Below, one piece after another: positions 19,002 through 27,916 of a stretch of DNA of 64,000 bases. Made by a program: the position numbers and the translations under genes. Numbering within the stretch: the first letter of the stretch is position 1; every line of letters begins with the position of its first letter. The notes under the pieces were generated by a model. It ran no database searches, had not been told where the DNA came from, and saw nothing but the letters and a program-made list of their open reading frames with translations. Source of the DNA: Halohasta litchfieldiae. GTDB lineage: Archaea; Halobacteriota; Halobacteria; Halobacteriales; Haloferacaceae. The stretch covers positions 434,001 through 498,000 of the forward strand of contig NZ_CP024845.1 of NCBI RefSeq assembly GCF_002788215.1. Direction: 5' to 3'.

Positions 19002-19130
19002 TCAATAAAAGGTATCAGAACAGTCGTAGACCACTCCATGCGTCGGACAGATGTACTTACAGTGGCGGTGGTCCATCGACGCCTCACAGATCGGACAGGG
19101 TCGACCCGGCGGTGTTTCTGCCTCTCCCAT
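19002..19130 (-). CDS. Small zinc-finger protein (42 aa)
   Basis: 42 residues: MGEAETPPGR, then CPIC (Cys 12, 15), HRHCKYIC (Cys 24, 28) and DCSDTFY (Cys 37). Five Cys plus nearby His give a small zinc ribbon; the HRHCKYxCPxHG...DCSDxFY pattern recurs in tiny haloarchaeal zinc-finger proteins. It lies between cruF and crtB in the same orientation, so it may be cotranscribed with the carotenoid genes. Partner unknown. Confidence 0.8.
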   Translation of the reverse strand: MGEAETPPGRPCPICEASMDHRHCKYICPTHGVVYDCSDTFY

Positions 19131-19215
19131 ACCCACTCAGACGCCGACCAGCTACATTACGGTTCTCGTTTCAGGCACTGCCTTCTCGACGGTAGGCTGT
19201 GGCTACAACGGGAGG

Positions 19216-20157
19216 TTACGGCTTGTCGACACGCGGAATGTAGAGTCCTCGTGAGGGACGAAGCAGTCCGGTATCGAACCGTTTGGCTCGTAAGATTGCC
19301 ACACCGAAGCTGAGCGCAACCCCGACCGGAATCCAGTTGCCGAACCAAGCATTGATCGCGCCCCACAGGATCACGAAGCTAACCAGATCGTCCAGCATGA
19401 ATTCACACTGCGAGAGTCGCTCTTTGAGCATCGTTCGGTCGACGGTCCAGTCGAGGACCCCCACAGAAATGACCGCGCTCAGCACCCACCCCGCGTAGTT
19501 CGACACCGGTACGTTGTAGAATGCACCTCCAGCCGAGTAGGTCCAAAAGCCTAGCGAGACCGCCGCCGGATCGAGCACCACGTCCATCGCCACGACCGCC
19601 GGAATCACGACTGCAAGCCGGACCAGACGCGAAGTTGTTCGGTCGCCGAGCAACAGCAGTGAGAGGATGTAGGTGTTGAGTACTATCGGGAGGAAAAATA
19701 CCGGCAGCGCCGCCGGAATCTCACCGACCATCGGCCCGAGACTGATCCCGTAGACGAACTCGCCGTAGGGCCAGCCAGTCGACACGCCGACGTACTCGAT
19801 GAGGTAGGTATACCCCGTCAACAGCCCGATCCCACCAAGTGCCCGCCGATCAATCGCCGGAATCACGCCCACGATCAGCGGGGCGGCCATCACCACCGTT
19901 CCGAACAGGATTAGGGGTGCGTTGAACTGGAGTAGTTCAGGGATGAACGACCAGCCTTCGGCGCTTCCCAGTAGCATGAGCGCGCCGATCAGCGGGAAAA
20001 AGACGGCTATCGTGAATCGGTTCCCGTCGACGAAGGCATCCAGCCATGCCTCGGTCTCCTCGCGGGTTCGCGGTCGACCGGATATGACTGCAGACAGCCC
20101 CTCAGCTTCACGAATCTGCGGCCTGGGCGACTCGCTGTCAGTAACCGACTCGCTCAC
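19216..20157 (-). CDS. cruF: Bisanhydrobacterioruberin hydratase
   Basis: 313 residues from a GTG at 20157, whose GTGA overlaps the lyeJ stop by 4 bases; the longer open frame upstream is out-of-frame lyeJ. It is an integral membrane protein with about seven hydrophobic helices and the CruF-type segment YLIEYVGVSTGWPYGEFVYG. In haloarchaea this enzyme adds water across the C50 end groups to give bacterioruberin, the last step. Position directly after lyeJ matches the known crtD-lyeJ-cruF order. Confidence 0.9.
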   Translation of the reverse strand: MSESVTDSESPRPQIREAEGLSAVISGRPRTREETEAWLDAFVDGNRFTIAVFFPLIGALMLLGSAEGWSFIPELLQFNAPLILFGTVVMAAPLIVGVIPAIDRRALGGIGLLTGYTYLIEYVGVSTGWPYGEFVYGISLGPMVGEIPAALPVFFLPIVLNTYILSLLLLGDRTTSRLVRLAVVIPAVVAMDVVLDPAAVSLGFWTYSAGGAFYNVPVSNYAGWVLSAVISVGVLDWTVDRTMLKERLSQCEFMLDDLVSFVILWGAINAWFGNWIPVGVALSFGVAILRAKRFDTGLLRPSRGLYIPRVDKP

Positions 20158-21047
20158 GGCAGCACCTCCCAGACGGGGACGAGTTGCCACAGCGCGCCGA
20201 GGGTGATCAGGGTGCCAACGGCGGTGTTGAGCGCCGGAAACCACCAGTAGGCTCGGTCGACGGCCACCGACGACTGGGTGACCCAGACAACGAACACGGG
20301 GTACACTGCGAGCAGGCCACCGAGTCGTAGGTCGACCAGCCCGAATGCCAGCGACGCGGCCAGCCAACAGCCCGCGACGTAGCCGTAGGTCCGTCGTTCG
20401 CCGAGAGCAGTAGCGGTCGTCCGGATACCGGCCTGTCGATCCGGTTCGATGTCGGGGATCGCCGAAAACGTGTGCATCCCCATCGTCCAGAGCCACGCTC
20501 CGACGACGGCCAGTGCGGGTGGCTGTCCTCCCGCGACAACCACGTAGGCAGCGATCCCCGGCAGGATATACAGGCCATTGGAGACCGAATCCAAGAGCGG
20601 TGTCGTCTTAAATCGGAGCGGTGGGGCGCTGTACTCGACCGCGAGGAACAGAAACCCAACTAGCCACGGCCACGCTGCAGGTGGAGTCACTCCGAGCAAC
20701 CCAACGCCGAGAAGCCCAGAGAGGACAACTGCTGCGGTGACGCTACGGTCGCCCTGCCAGCGAACCTCTTTGTCGTCTTTTTTCGGATTCTCGGTGTCGA
20801 CCTCGGCGTCGAAGATGTCGTTGACACCGTACAGTAACACATTGGCGGGGAGCAGAAAGTACGCGAACAGCGCGACTGCGGTCGAGCCAAACAGTTCGTC
20901 GACGCTGGTTGCGGCGACCGCGACGCCGACCACCACCGGGCCAGCGAGGTAGAACCAGAAGCGTGGCCGCGAGAGTGCTACCAGATAGCTGAGTCGGTCG
21001 ACCAGTCCCGAGTCCGCCTGTTCGTCAGTGGTCACAGATGACATCAC
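20154..21047 (-). CDS. lyeJ: Lycopene elongase / prenyltransferase
   Basis: 297 residues, UbiA superfamily, about eight TM helices. The first Asp-rich motif is in YGVNDIFDAEVDTENPKK and the second in AIPDIEPDRQAGIRTTA. It transfers C5 units from DMAPP to each end of lycopene, building the C50 skeleton. It overlaps crtD by 4 bases upstream and cruF by 4 downstream, so the three are translationally coupled. An ATG at 21044 is an alternative start. Confidence 0.92.
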   Translation of the reverse strand: MMSSVTTDEQADSGLVDRLSYLVALSRPRFWFYLAGPVVVGVAVAATSVDELFGSTAVALFAYFLLPANVLLYGVNDIFDAEVDTENPKKDDKEVRWQGDRSVTAAVVLSGLLGVGLLGVTPPAAWPWLVGFLFLAVEYSAPPLRFKTTPLLDSVSNGLYILPGIAAYVVVAGGQPPALAVVGAWLWTMGMHTFSAIPDIEPDRQAGIRTTATALGERRTYGYVAGCWLAASLAFGLVDLRLGGLLAVYPVFVVWVTQSSVAVDRAYWWFPALNTAVGTLITLGALWQLVPVWEVLP

Positions 21048-22585
21048 TCCGCGACGGCATCCGCAGTTAGTTGGCCACTAATCAGACACATCGGAACGCC
21101 GATACCGGGGGTCGTATACGATCCAGTGAAGTAGAGGCCGTCTACTTTCGAGGACTTCCGCGAAGGACGGAACAGCGAGGTCTGGCGAAGCGTGTGAGCC
21201 ATGCCCAGCGCAGTGCCCTGCATCGAGTTGTAGCGGTCGGTGAAATCGTTCACGCAGAACGTTTTTTCCGCAACAATCCGATCTCGGAGGTCGACGCCCG
21301 TGTTGTCGGCGATATCATCGAGAACGAGATCACGGAAGGTTTCGCGTAGCTCAGGGGTGTCCTCCAGTCCAGCCGCAATCGGCACGAGGGCAAAGAGGTT
21401 GCTGTGGCCCTCCGGGGCGACCGAATCGTCGGTTTTCGAGGGGACACAGAGATAGTAGGCCGGATCGTCGGGCCACGCTGGGGTGTCGAAAATCGTCTCG
21501 AAATGGTTGCTCCAGTCGGTTGGCAAAACGAGGCTGTGGTGGGCCAGTTCGTCGACATCGCCCTCGACACCCAAATACAGCAGGAATGCAGAGGGCGCGT
21601 AGGTTCGAGAGTCCCAGTAGTCGGCGTCGTACTGCCGTTTTTCGGGTGGGAGCATTTCTTGCTCGGTGTGGGCGTAGTCCGCGTTCGAGACCACCCGATC
21701 CGCGAGATACTCTTCGCCGTGTTCGGTTCGGACCGCAAAGGCTCCCTTTCGGCCTGCGATTTCGGTCACTGGCTGGTCGGTAACAAAGTCGACCCCCAAC
21801 TCCTCAGCGAGTTCGACGATGCCGTCGACAACCGCCCCCATCCCGCCGTCGGGGTAGTAGACGCCCATGTTGAAGTCGACGTGGCTCATCAGGTTGTAGA
21901 GCGCGGGCGTGTTGGTTGGCGCACCACCCAAGAAAACGAGGGTGTACTGCATGATCTGCTGGAGTTTCGGGTGTTCGAAGTAGCTCTCGACGTGGCCCTG
22001 CATCTTGCCGAGCAAGGAGAGTCCCCACGAGTAGCGCATTACGTCAAGGTCGATGTAGTCCCGTAGTCGGGGGCGGTCCTCGTAGACGAAGTGTTCCATG
22101 CCGACCTCGTAGGTGTACTGGGATTTGTCGAGATACCGATCAAGCGCCTCTCCTGCGCCGGGTTCATAGCTCTCGAACAGCTCCTTGTTGGCCTCGACAT
22201 GCGGTAGGAGGTCGACCTGATCGCCGTCTTTGAAGAAAATCCGGTAATGGGGATCGAGCCGCGAAAGGCTGTAGTAGTCGTCTGGCTGCTTGCCGAAATG
22301 ACCGAAGAACCGCTCGAAGACGTCGGGCATCAGATACCACGACGGTCCCATATCGAAGGTGAACCCGTCCATCTCCAGTTGGCTCGCGCGGCCACCCAAC
22401 TGTTCGTTTTTCTCGACGACCGTCACGTTCGCGCCAGCGTCGGCGAGATAGCAGGCCGTCGACAACCCACCGAAGCCGCTGCCGATGATGACGATATCCT
22501 CGTCGTCGACCACCGAGAGGTCGCCATCGTATCGTCCTTCGTTACCGCCGTGTTCGTCGCTGTCGTCTCCTGAGGCGGTGACCAT
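21044..22585 (-). CDS. crtD: Carotenoid 3,4-desaturase / phytoene desaturase family
   Basis: 513 residues from the ATG at 22585, chosen because TATAAA lies 28-33 bases upstream; longer starts would begin at or beyond the promoter. FAD-binding IIGSGFGGLSTACYLADAG (about 34-52), and the family C-terminal GLYFTGSYTTPGIGVPMCL. By its place before lyeJ and cruF it should be the 3,4-desaturase of the bacterioruberin route, but the same family includes phytoene desaturases (crtI), and no second one is present here. Confidence 0.87.
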   Translation of the reverse strand: MVTASGDDSDEHGGNEGRYDGDLSVVDDEDIVIIGSGFGGLSTACYLADAGANVTVVEKNEQLGGRASQLEMDGFTFDMGPSWYLMPDVFERFFGHFGKQPDDYYSLSRLDPHYRIFFKDGDQVDLLPHVEANKELFESYEPGAGEALDRYLDKSQYTYEVGMEHFVYEDRPRLRDYIDLDVMRYSWGLSLLGKMQGHVESYFEHPKLQQIMQYTLVFLGGAPTNTPALYNLMSHVDFNMGVYYPDGGMGAVVDGIVELAEELGVDFVTDQPVTEIAGRKGAFAVRTEHGEEYLADRVVSNADYAHTEQEMLPPEKRQYDADYWDSRTYAPSAFLLYLGVEGDVDELAHHSLVLPTDWSNHFETIFDTPAWPDDPAYYLCVPSKTDDSVAPEGHSNLFALVPIAAGLEDTPELRETFRDLVLDDIADNTGVDLRDRIVAEKTFCVNDFTDRYNSMQGTALGMAHTLRQTSLFRPSRKSSKVDGLYFTGSYTTPGIGVPMCLISGQLTADAVAE

Positions 22586-22612
22586 GTATAGGTCAAATAA
22601 GTTCGACATCAG

Positions 22613-22618
22613 TATAAA
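22613..22618 (-). promoter_or_regulatory. TATA box of the crtD-lyeJ-cruF operon
   Basis: TTTATA on the minus strand, 28-33 bases before the crtD ATG at 22585. This is the spacing for a leaderless transcript and it fixes the crtD start. Confidence 0.65.
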
Positions 22619-22678
22619 AGAACGGACTTCGAGCCGACCGAGGCCCAGTTTTAGGGTCACCCGCGACCATCAATTGCT

Positions 22679-23392
22679 ATGGACGACCGGACAGCAGTCA
22701 TTACTGGTGGGACCCGAGGCATTGGACGCGCCGTCGCCGAGACGTTCGTCGACGCTGGTGCACGTGTCGTGATCTGTGGACGAGAGACTGCCGACATCGA
22801 CGAGACGGTCGACGAACTGAACGATACACACACCGACCCAGATGAAGAAGCCCGCGTCTCGGGGCTCCGGACAGACGTTCGCGACGAGTACGAGGTCGAG
22901 CGGCTGATGGAACACGCCGCGCGGCGCGGCAGTGGTATCGACATCGTCGTCGCCAACGCGGCGGTCAACCACGGGACACCCGGCGAGATGCCGACCCACG
23001 AGGAGTCCTACAGCCGGTTCGACGACACGATGCGGACCAACCTCCGCGGCGTGTTTGCAACAATCACGGAGGCCGTGCCGCATCTCGCGGCTGATGGCCG
23101 CGTTCTAGTTCCCTCCGGTGGAGTTGCTCGGGAGGCAAAGGCCGGGATGGGTGCGTACGCGATCTCGAAAGCCGGTGCGGAGGCGGTGGCCCGCAGCTTT
23201 TCAGTCGACCTCGACCAGCCAGTGTGTGTCGTCGACCCCGGCCTCGTGGCGACTGATCTGACAGGCATCGAGAAGGCTCGCGATCCGAGCGACGTTGCAC
23301 CGATGTACCTGTGGGCCGCCAGCGAGGCCGACCCCGAGACGATTAACGGCGAGATCGTCGACCTGAAACTGTGGAAGCAGTCGACGCGGTAG
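22679..23392 (+). CDS. Short-chain dehydrogenase/reductase
   Basis: 237 residues, classical SDR. Cofactor motif TGGTRGIGRA, NAA-type strand (VANAAVNHG), catalytic Ser in LVPSGGVA and YAISKAGAE with the YxxxK pair. The Arg at the end of strand 2 (ICGRETAD) favours NADP. The substrate is not evident. Divergent from the carotenoid operon with a 93-base gap. Confidence 0.88.
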   Translation: MDDRTAVITGGTRGIGRAVAETFVDAGARVVICGRETADIDETVDELNDTHTDPDEEARVSGLRTDVRDEYEVERLMEHAARRGSGIDIVVANAAVNHGTPGEMPTHEESYSRFDDTMRTNLRGVFATITEAVPHLAADGRVLVPSGGVAREAKAGMGAYAISKAGAEAVARSFSVDLDQPVCVVDPGLVATDLTGIEKARDPSDVAPMYLWAASEADPETINGEIVDLKLWKQSTR

Positions 23393-23446
23393 TCGCCGAC
23401 TAACACTTAAAAAGACAGTCGCGAGATCGGTCGCGTCCATCGATTT

Positions 23447-23644
23447 ATGCATTCTGTCGACGAACCTGTGACGGAGTGCCACGGGCACATGATCCCCATG
23501 AACGACGCCGACGCTTGGTACAAACGACTCGAAACACGCGAAACGAACCCCCGAATTAGGCCATCAGTAACTGACGATGCGGTCGACCGGGCGATTGCAG
23601 CCATCGGTGAGCCGCTGTCGCCGCCGGATGTCGACCGCGTCTGA
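23447..23644 (+). CDS. Hypothetical 65-aa protein
   Basis: Short hydrophilic protein with no recognised motif. Internal ATGs at 23489 and 23498 are possible starts; the part from MNDADAWYKRL onward looks most protein-like. It follows the SDR gene by 54 bases in the same orientation. Confidence 0.45.
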   Translation: MHSVDEPVTECHGHMIPMNDADAWYKRLETRETNPRIRPSVTDDAVDRAIAAIGEPLSPPDVDRV

Positions 23645-23663
23645 TCGACGCCGCTTTTTTTGT

Positions 23664-24503
23664 TTAGTCGACGTGATCGACCCGTTCGACGAGGTCGACA
23701 TCCAGCCCGCGTGCCACATCGGGCGTGAAGTTCCAGACGGTATCGAGGAAGTTCACGTTGTAGCTTGCCGGACCGTTGTAGTCGAGGTCGTCGGCCTGTT
23801 CACCGACAAGCCCGAAGGCGAGCGTTGCATGTAGCGCCGCAGTAAGGGGGTCGTCGACGCTCCCACAGAACGTCGCCACGCTGCTGCCGAGCATACAGCC
23901 CGTGCCGACGACCTCGCCCATCATCTCGTGGCCGGAGTCGACGCGGTAGACCGCCTCGCTGGAGGCGACGATGTCGACCTCCCCGGAGGCGACGACGACG
24001 GTGTCGGTCGACTCGGCGAGCGCTTGGGCGGTCGCCTCAATCTCCTCGTAGTCGCCGACCGATTCGACGCCCTTGACTTCGGCTTCCGCGCCAGCCAGCG
24101 CGGTGATTTCGCCGTAGTTGCCTTTGATCGCCGCGATATCGATATCGGCCACCAACCGTTTGATGAGGTTGTTTCGGCTCGGCGTCGACCCCATGCCGAC
24201 CGGATCGAGAACGACCGGAATGCCACGCTCGTTGGCCGCCAGCCCCGTTTCGAGGAGGGCTTCGTTGATCGACTCGCTGAGCTGGCCCGTATTAAGTAGG
24301 ACTGCACCGGCGGCTTGGGCCATTTCCGGGCCGTCGTTGGGTGAGTCAGCCATCACCGGCAACGCTCCCCAGTGGAGGGTAATGTTGGCCAGATCGTTGA
24401 TCGTCACGCGGTTGGTGAGATGCTGGACCAGTGGTTCGGTCTCCCGGATGGCCGACAACGAATCGGCCAGCGCGGTCGTCGAGACCTCTGAGCCCTTAGT
24501 CAT
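23664..24503 (-). CDS. thiM: Hydroxyethylthiazole kinase
   Basis: 279 residues from the ATG at 24503. It phosphorylates the thiazole alcohol for salvage into thiamine phosphate. Motifs: LVQHLTNRVTINDLAN, DPVGMGST, KGNYGEI, and the anion-hole/catalytic GTGCMLGS. It overlaps the 3' end of thiE by 8 bases, so the two are coupled. The tail after residue 230 has family-typical hydrophobic content. Confidence 0.93.
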   Translation of the reverse strand: MTKGSEVSTTALADSLSAIRETEPLVQHLTNRVTINDLANITLHWGALPVMADSPNDGPEMAQAAGAVLLNTGQLSESINEALLETGLAANERGIPVVLDPVGMGSTPSRNNLIKRLVADIDIAAIKGNYGEITALAGAEAEVKGVESVGDYEEIEATAQALAESTDTVVVASGEVDIVASSEAVYRVDSGHEMMGEVVGTGCMLGSSVATFCGSVDDPLTAALHATLAFGLVGEQADDLDYNGPASYNVNFLDTVWNFTPDVARGLDVDLVERVDHVD

Positions 24504-25182
24504 CGTCGGCCTCGACAGCATCTTCGGCCGTTACCTCGTCACCCATCGCACTGTCGACTGCGGCTCGAAGCTCGCGGGTGGCGGCCGCCGGATCGTCGGC
24601 GGCAGTGATCGCGCTAATGGCTGCGACCGAGGTCGCACCGGCCTCTATGGCCGCCGCCGCGTTGTTGGGCGTGATGCCACCGATTGCGACCACCGGGATC
24701 TTGACCGTCTCGACAATGTTGGAGAGCTCGTCGACCCCGAGTCCGTCATCGGCTGTCGGGGCGTCGACTTTCGAGTTTGTGCCGTAGACGGCTCCGACAC
24801 CGAGATAGTCCGCGCCGGTGATCGCCGCCAATCGGGCCTCGGAGACGGTCGACACTGACGCGCCGATGATGGCGTCGTCACCCAACTGCTCACGGGCCAC
24901 TGAAACGGGGAGGTCAGATTGGCCGAGGTGGACGCCATCGGCATCGATGGCGCGGGCGATGTCGACGCGGTCGTTGACGATCAGGTCGATGTCGGCTTCG
25001 GCTGTGAGTTCGCGGAGTTCACGACCCAGTTCGTAGCGCGTGCGGGCGTCGGTGTCCTTCTCGCGGAGCTGAATGGCGTCGACGCCGCCCTCGATGGCTG
25101 CCTCAACGATTTCGGTTGTTGACCGACCCTCCGACAGCGACTCCTGTGTGACGAGATAGGTTCGCCACTGGTCTGGATTCAT
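24496..25182 (-). CDS. thiE: Thiamine phosphate synthase
   Basis: 228 residues, TIM barrel. It joins the pyrimidine-PP and thiazole phosphate. Motifs: IQLREKDTDA, VNDRVDIA, DGVHLGQSDLP and the phosphate-binding AIGGITPNNA. First gene of the thiE-thiM pair. I looked for a TPP riboswitch upstream and saw none. A short acidic C-terminal tail overlaps thiM. Confidence 0.94.
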   Translation of the reverse strand: MNPDQWRTYLVTQESLSEGRSTTEIVEAAIEGGVDAIQLREKDTDARTRYELGRELRELTAEADIDLIVNDRVDIARAIDADGVHLGQSDLPVSVAREQLGDDAIIGASVSTVSEARLAAITGADYLGVGAVYGTNSKVDAPTADDGLGVDELSNIVETVKIPVVAIGGITPNNAAAAIEAGATSVAAISAITAADDPAAATRELRAAVDSAMGDEVTAEDAVEADDD

Positions 25183-25300
25183 GCATGGTAGTCAACAGTC
25201 ATCACGGAAGCGGGTTACGGTCCGTTGCTATCATTTTACGGCCTGTGTGATCGTCGAAACCAACAAACGCAAACGCTGGGAGCCGAAACCCAACGGTTGT

Positions 25301-26725
25301 ATGATCGACCTGCTCGGCCGACTGCTCGGGTTCGTCGCCGCGCTGTTCGAACGAGCAGGGATTATCGAGCGCAGTCGACTCCGAGAGACGGTCGACCTCG
25401 CGTGGCCCCGCGTGATCACCGGCTTTGCGATCATGTCGAAACAGACCGCCGATCTCGCCATGGTTGGCGTCGTCTTGGGTGCGCCCGCCGTCGCAGGACT
25501 GGCGTTCGCCGGAGCCTACTGGTCGGTCGGCAAGTTCGTCGCTATCGGCGTGGCTGGGGGGACGGTCAGTCTCGTCTCACAGAACTACGGCAGTGACGAG
25601 GCCAGCCGGGCGGCACTGGTCGTCAAACAGAGCATTTGGATCGCCCTCGGCCTCTCGGTTCCGATTGTCGTCGGCTACGTCGTGTTTGCCCCATCGCTGA
25701 TCGGTCTCCTGAGTGGGAATGAAGCGGCTATCGGCCACGGCACGACCTATCTCGTGGTCGTCGCGCCCGCACTCGTCTTTGAGTTCCTGAACATGATCGC
25801 CAGCCGGACCTACGCTGGCGTCAGCGACACGCTCACGCCGATGATCGTTCGCGCTGGCGGCGCGATAATGAACATCCTGCTGAGCGGGGTCCTCATCTTC
25901 GGCTTCGGGTTCGGTGTCATGGGAGCCGCCCTCGGTACGGCGGTCTCGACCGGACTCGTCACGCTCGTCTTCTCATGGGGGATGTTCGGCCGAACGTATT
26001 TCGGAACCGGAGCAAGCCCGGTCGCGCTCTCGATGGGCGGGCCGCAGTTCGATGTCGGGTTGATGCGCCAGTTGGTAACGGTGTCGACGCCGTTGGTCGC
26101 CCGCCGATTGTCCGAGGGACTGGTCGTCTTCCCGCTGTTGGGGATCGCCGACAGCTTCGGTGCCGACGCGGTGGCCGCCCTCGAAGTCGGCAGGCGAGTC
26201 CGAAACCTCGCCAACAGCGTGACGTGGGGGTTTTCGATTGCCGCGAGCACACTGGTTGGCCAGCGACTCGGCCGCGGCGAGGAGACCGAAGCAGGAGCCT
26301 TCGGCCGAGAGATTATCGCGCTCTCGCTGGTGATCTATCTGTTCGTCGCCGCCGGTGTCGCGGGCTTGGCCGAACCGATTGCGACTGTCTTCGTCGACGA
26401 TCCGGCCGCAGTCGCGCTGACGACGAGTTTCGTACTCGTCGCGGCGGTAAGCGTGATCCCGCTCGGCGTCGGCGGCTCGGCGACTGGCGTGCTCCGCGGT
26501 GCGGGCGATACCCGAATCCCCTTTTATGCCTCCCTTATCGGTCTCTATCTCTGTGCGCTGCCGACAGCGTATTTGGGACTCCTGACGCCGCTGGGCGTCT
26601 CGGCGTTGTATATCGCACTCGTCGTTGAGACGACCGTTCCGGCGGGAATCTCTCTGTGGCGATTCCGCACTGACCGGTGGAAGGCGGTCAGTCGGGCCTA
26701 CCGTCCGGCTGCGGTCGACGACTGA
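25301..26725 (+). CDS. MATE-family multidrug/Na+ antiporter
   Basis: 474 residues from the ATG at 25301 (MIDLLGRLLG); the open frame to 25181 upstream is unlike the family. About twelve TM helices in two halves. Family features: WPRVITGFAIMSKQTADLAMVG in helix 1 and GVGGSATGVLRGAGDTRIP near the end. It would export organic cations or drugs using an ion gradient. Divergent from thiE. Confidence 0.9.
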   Translation: MIDLLGRLLGFVAALFERAGIIERSRLRETVDLAWPRVITGFAIMSKQTADLAMVGVVLGAPAVAGLAFAGAYWSVGKFVAIGVAGGTVSLVSQNYGSDEASRAALVVKQSIWIALGLSVPIVVGYVVFAPSLIGLLSGNEAAIGHGTTYLVVVAPALVFEFLNMIASRTYAGVSDTLTPMIVRAGGAIMNILLSGVLIFGFGFGVMGAALGTAVSTGLVTLVFSWGMFGRTYFGTGASPVALSMGGPQFDVGLMRQLVTVSTPLVARRLSEGLVVFPLLGIADSFGADAVAALEVGRRVRNLANSVTWGFSIAASTLVGQRLGRGEETEAGAFGREIIALSLVIYLFVAAGVAGLAEPIATVFVDDPAAVALTTSFVLVAAVSVIPLGVGGSATGVLRGAGDTRIPFYASLIGLYLCALPTAYLGLLTPLGVSALYIALVVETTVPAGISLWRFRTDRWKAVSRAYRPAAVDD

Positions 26726-26763
26726 TTGGATTCGGAACCCAGACTGGGTTCCGTCGACAGCCG

Positions 26764-27684
26764 CTACGTGGGGGCTGGCTCGTAACCGTCACCGACAGCG
26801 ATGCGGAGTGTCTTGGGCTGGAGACGAAGCGAGAGCTGCGTCCGGCGGATGATCTCGCCGTCGAGACTGAACGCGACCGGTTGGTCATCGGCGACGCTGA
26901 TGTCGACCGCCGAGACCGTGTATCGGGAGGTCCAGGGTGTGTGTTGGTTAAATAGGCGTTCGGCGGCGACAGTTCGCAACAGCCCGACCGAGCCGGTTGC
27001 CCTGACGAGGGTGACGTCGAACCGTCCGTCCTCCATGTTCGCCTGCTCGCTGCCACTCGGCGGAAACCGTCGACCGTTACCGATCAGCACGCCGACGGCA
27101 TCCCCGGACCAAACCGGGGCAACATGTGGATCGTCGTACATCTCAACACTGACCCGAATGCTCTCGAAGCTCCGAACCGTCCGCAGCGTCGAAATCACGT
27201 AGGCCGTGGTCCCGAACCGACGTTTCAGATCGGCGCTCGTCTCCGCGCTCGCCTCCGCGGTGAGACCGCCGACACAGGAGTTCACGAAGGGTCGACCGTC
27301 GGCGAACGCGAGGTCGACCCAGCGGCGCTCGCCGGACTCAAAGGTCTCAAAGGCTTGGTGGATTCCCGTGATTCCGATGTTTCGTGCAAAATTGTTGCCA
27401 GTCCCACAGGGGATGACACCAACTGTGACGCTGTCGAGGGCCCCTACGGCCTCGATGCCCCGGACGACTTCGTTGAGCGTGCCGTCCCCACCGGCTGCAG
27501 CGATGAACGTCGCGCCGGCGTCGACGGCCTCGCCCGCGAGGTCGACCGCGTGGCCCGCTCGCTCGGTTTTACGAACCCGATAGCCGTGTTCGGCGGCCTG
27601 CTGCCGAACTGTCGAGAGATAGTCGCCCGTACCGCTCTCGGGGTTGCACACAACGACGCTGTCGACGGTGGTGGCGGGTTCCAT
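26764..27684 (-). CDS. Diacylglycerol/lipid kinase family protein
   Basis: 306 residues. Catalytic N-domain motifs: NPESGTGDY, AAGGDGTLNEVVRG (nucleotide-binding GGDGT) and PCGTGNNFARN. The C-terminal beta-rich domain holds FVNSCVGGLTAEAS and AFSLDGE, as in DgkB/YegS proteins. It probably phosphorylates a lipid alcohol at the membrane face, perhaps an archaeal ether lipid; that substrate is inferred. Confidence 0.9.
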   Translation of the reverse strand: MEPATTVDSVVVCNPESGTGDYLSTVRQQAAEHGYRVRKTERAGHAVDLAGEAVDAGATFIAAAGGDGTLNEVVRGIEAVGALDSVTVGVIPCGTGNNFARNIGITGIHQAFETFESGERRWVDLAFADGRPFVNSCVGGLTAEASAETSADLKRRFGTTAYVISTLRTVRSFESIRVSVEMYDDPHVAPVWSGDAVGVLIGNGRRFPPSGSEQANMEDGRFDVTLVRATGSVGLLRTVAAERLFNQHTPWTSRYTVSAVDISVADDQPVAFSLDGEIIRRTQLSLRLQPKTLRIAVGDGYEPAPT

Positions 27685-27916
27685 TGAGAGGCGAGGGGAG
27701 AGTACACAAGGTGAGGTGGTGGAGCCTCAAAATGGTTACCGAGGCGGTGGCGTGGTGCCGGAGAGTTCTGGCGAGAACTGTGACACCAGTCTGGTCACCG
27801 AGATTGCACCGCTGTCGTCGACTGTCGATCCGCACAGAGACTCCCCCAAATGGATCTATCTTTCGTTCGGAAATCAGAGCTAAGTAACTCAGCGGCGGCT
27901 GTATTAGATGGACATT

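Noticed and set aside
25183..25300. TPP riboswitch before thiE
   Set aside because: No CUGAGA-type or other THI-element core seen on the minus strand.
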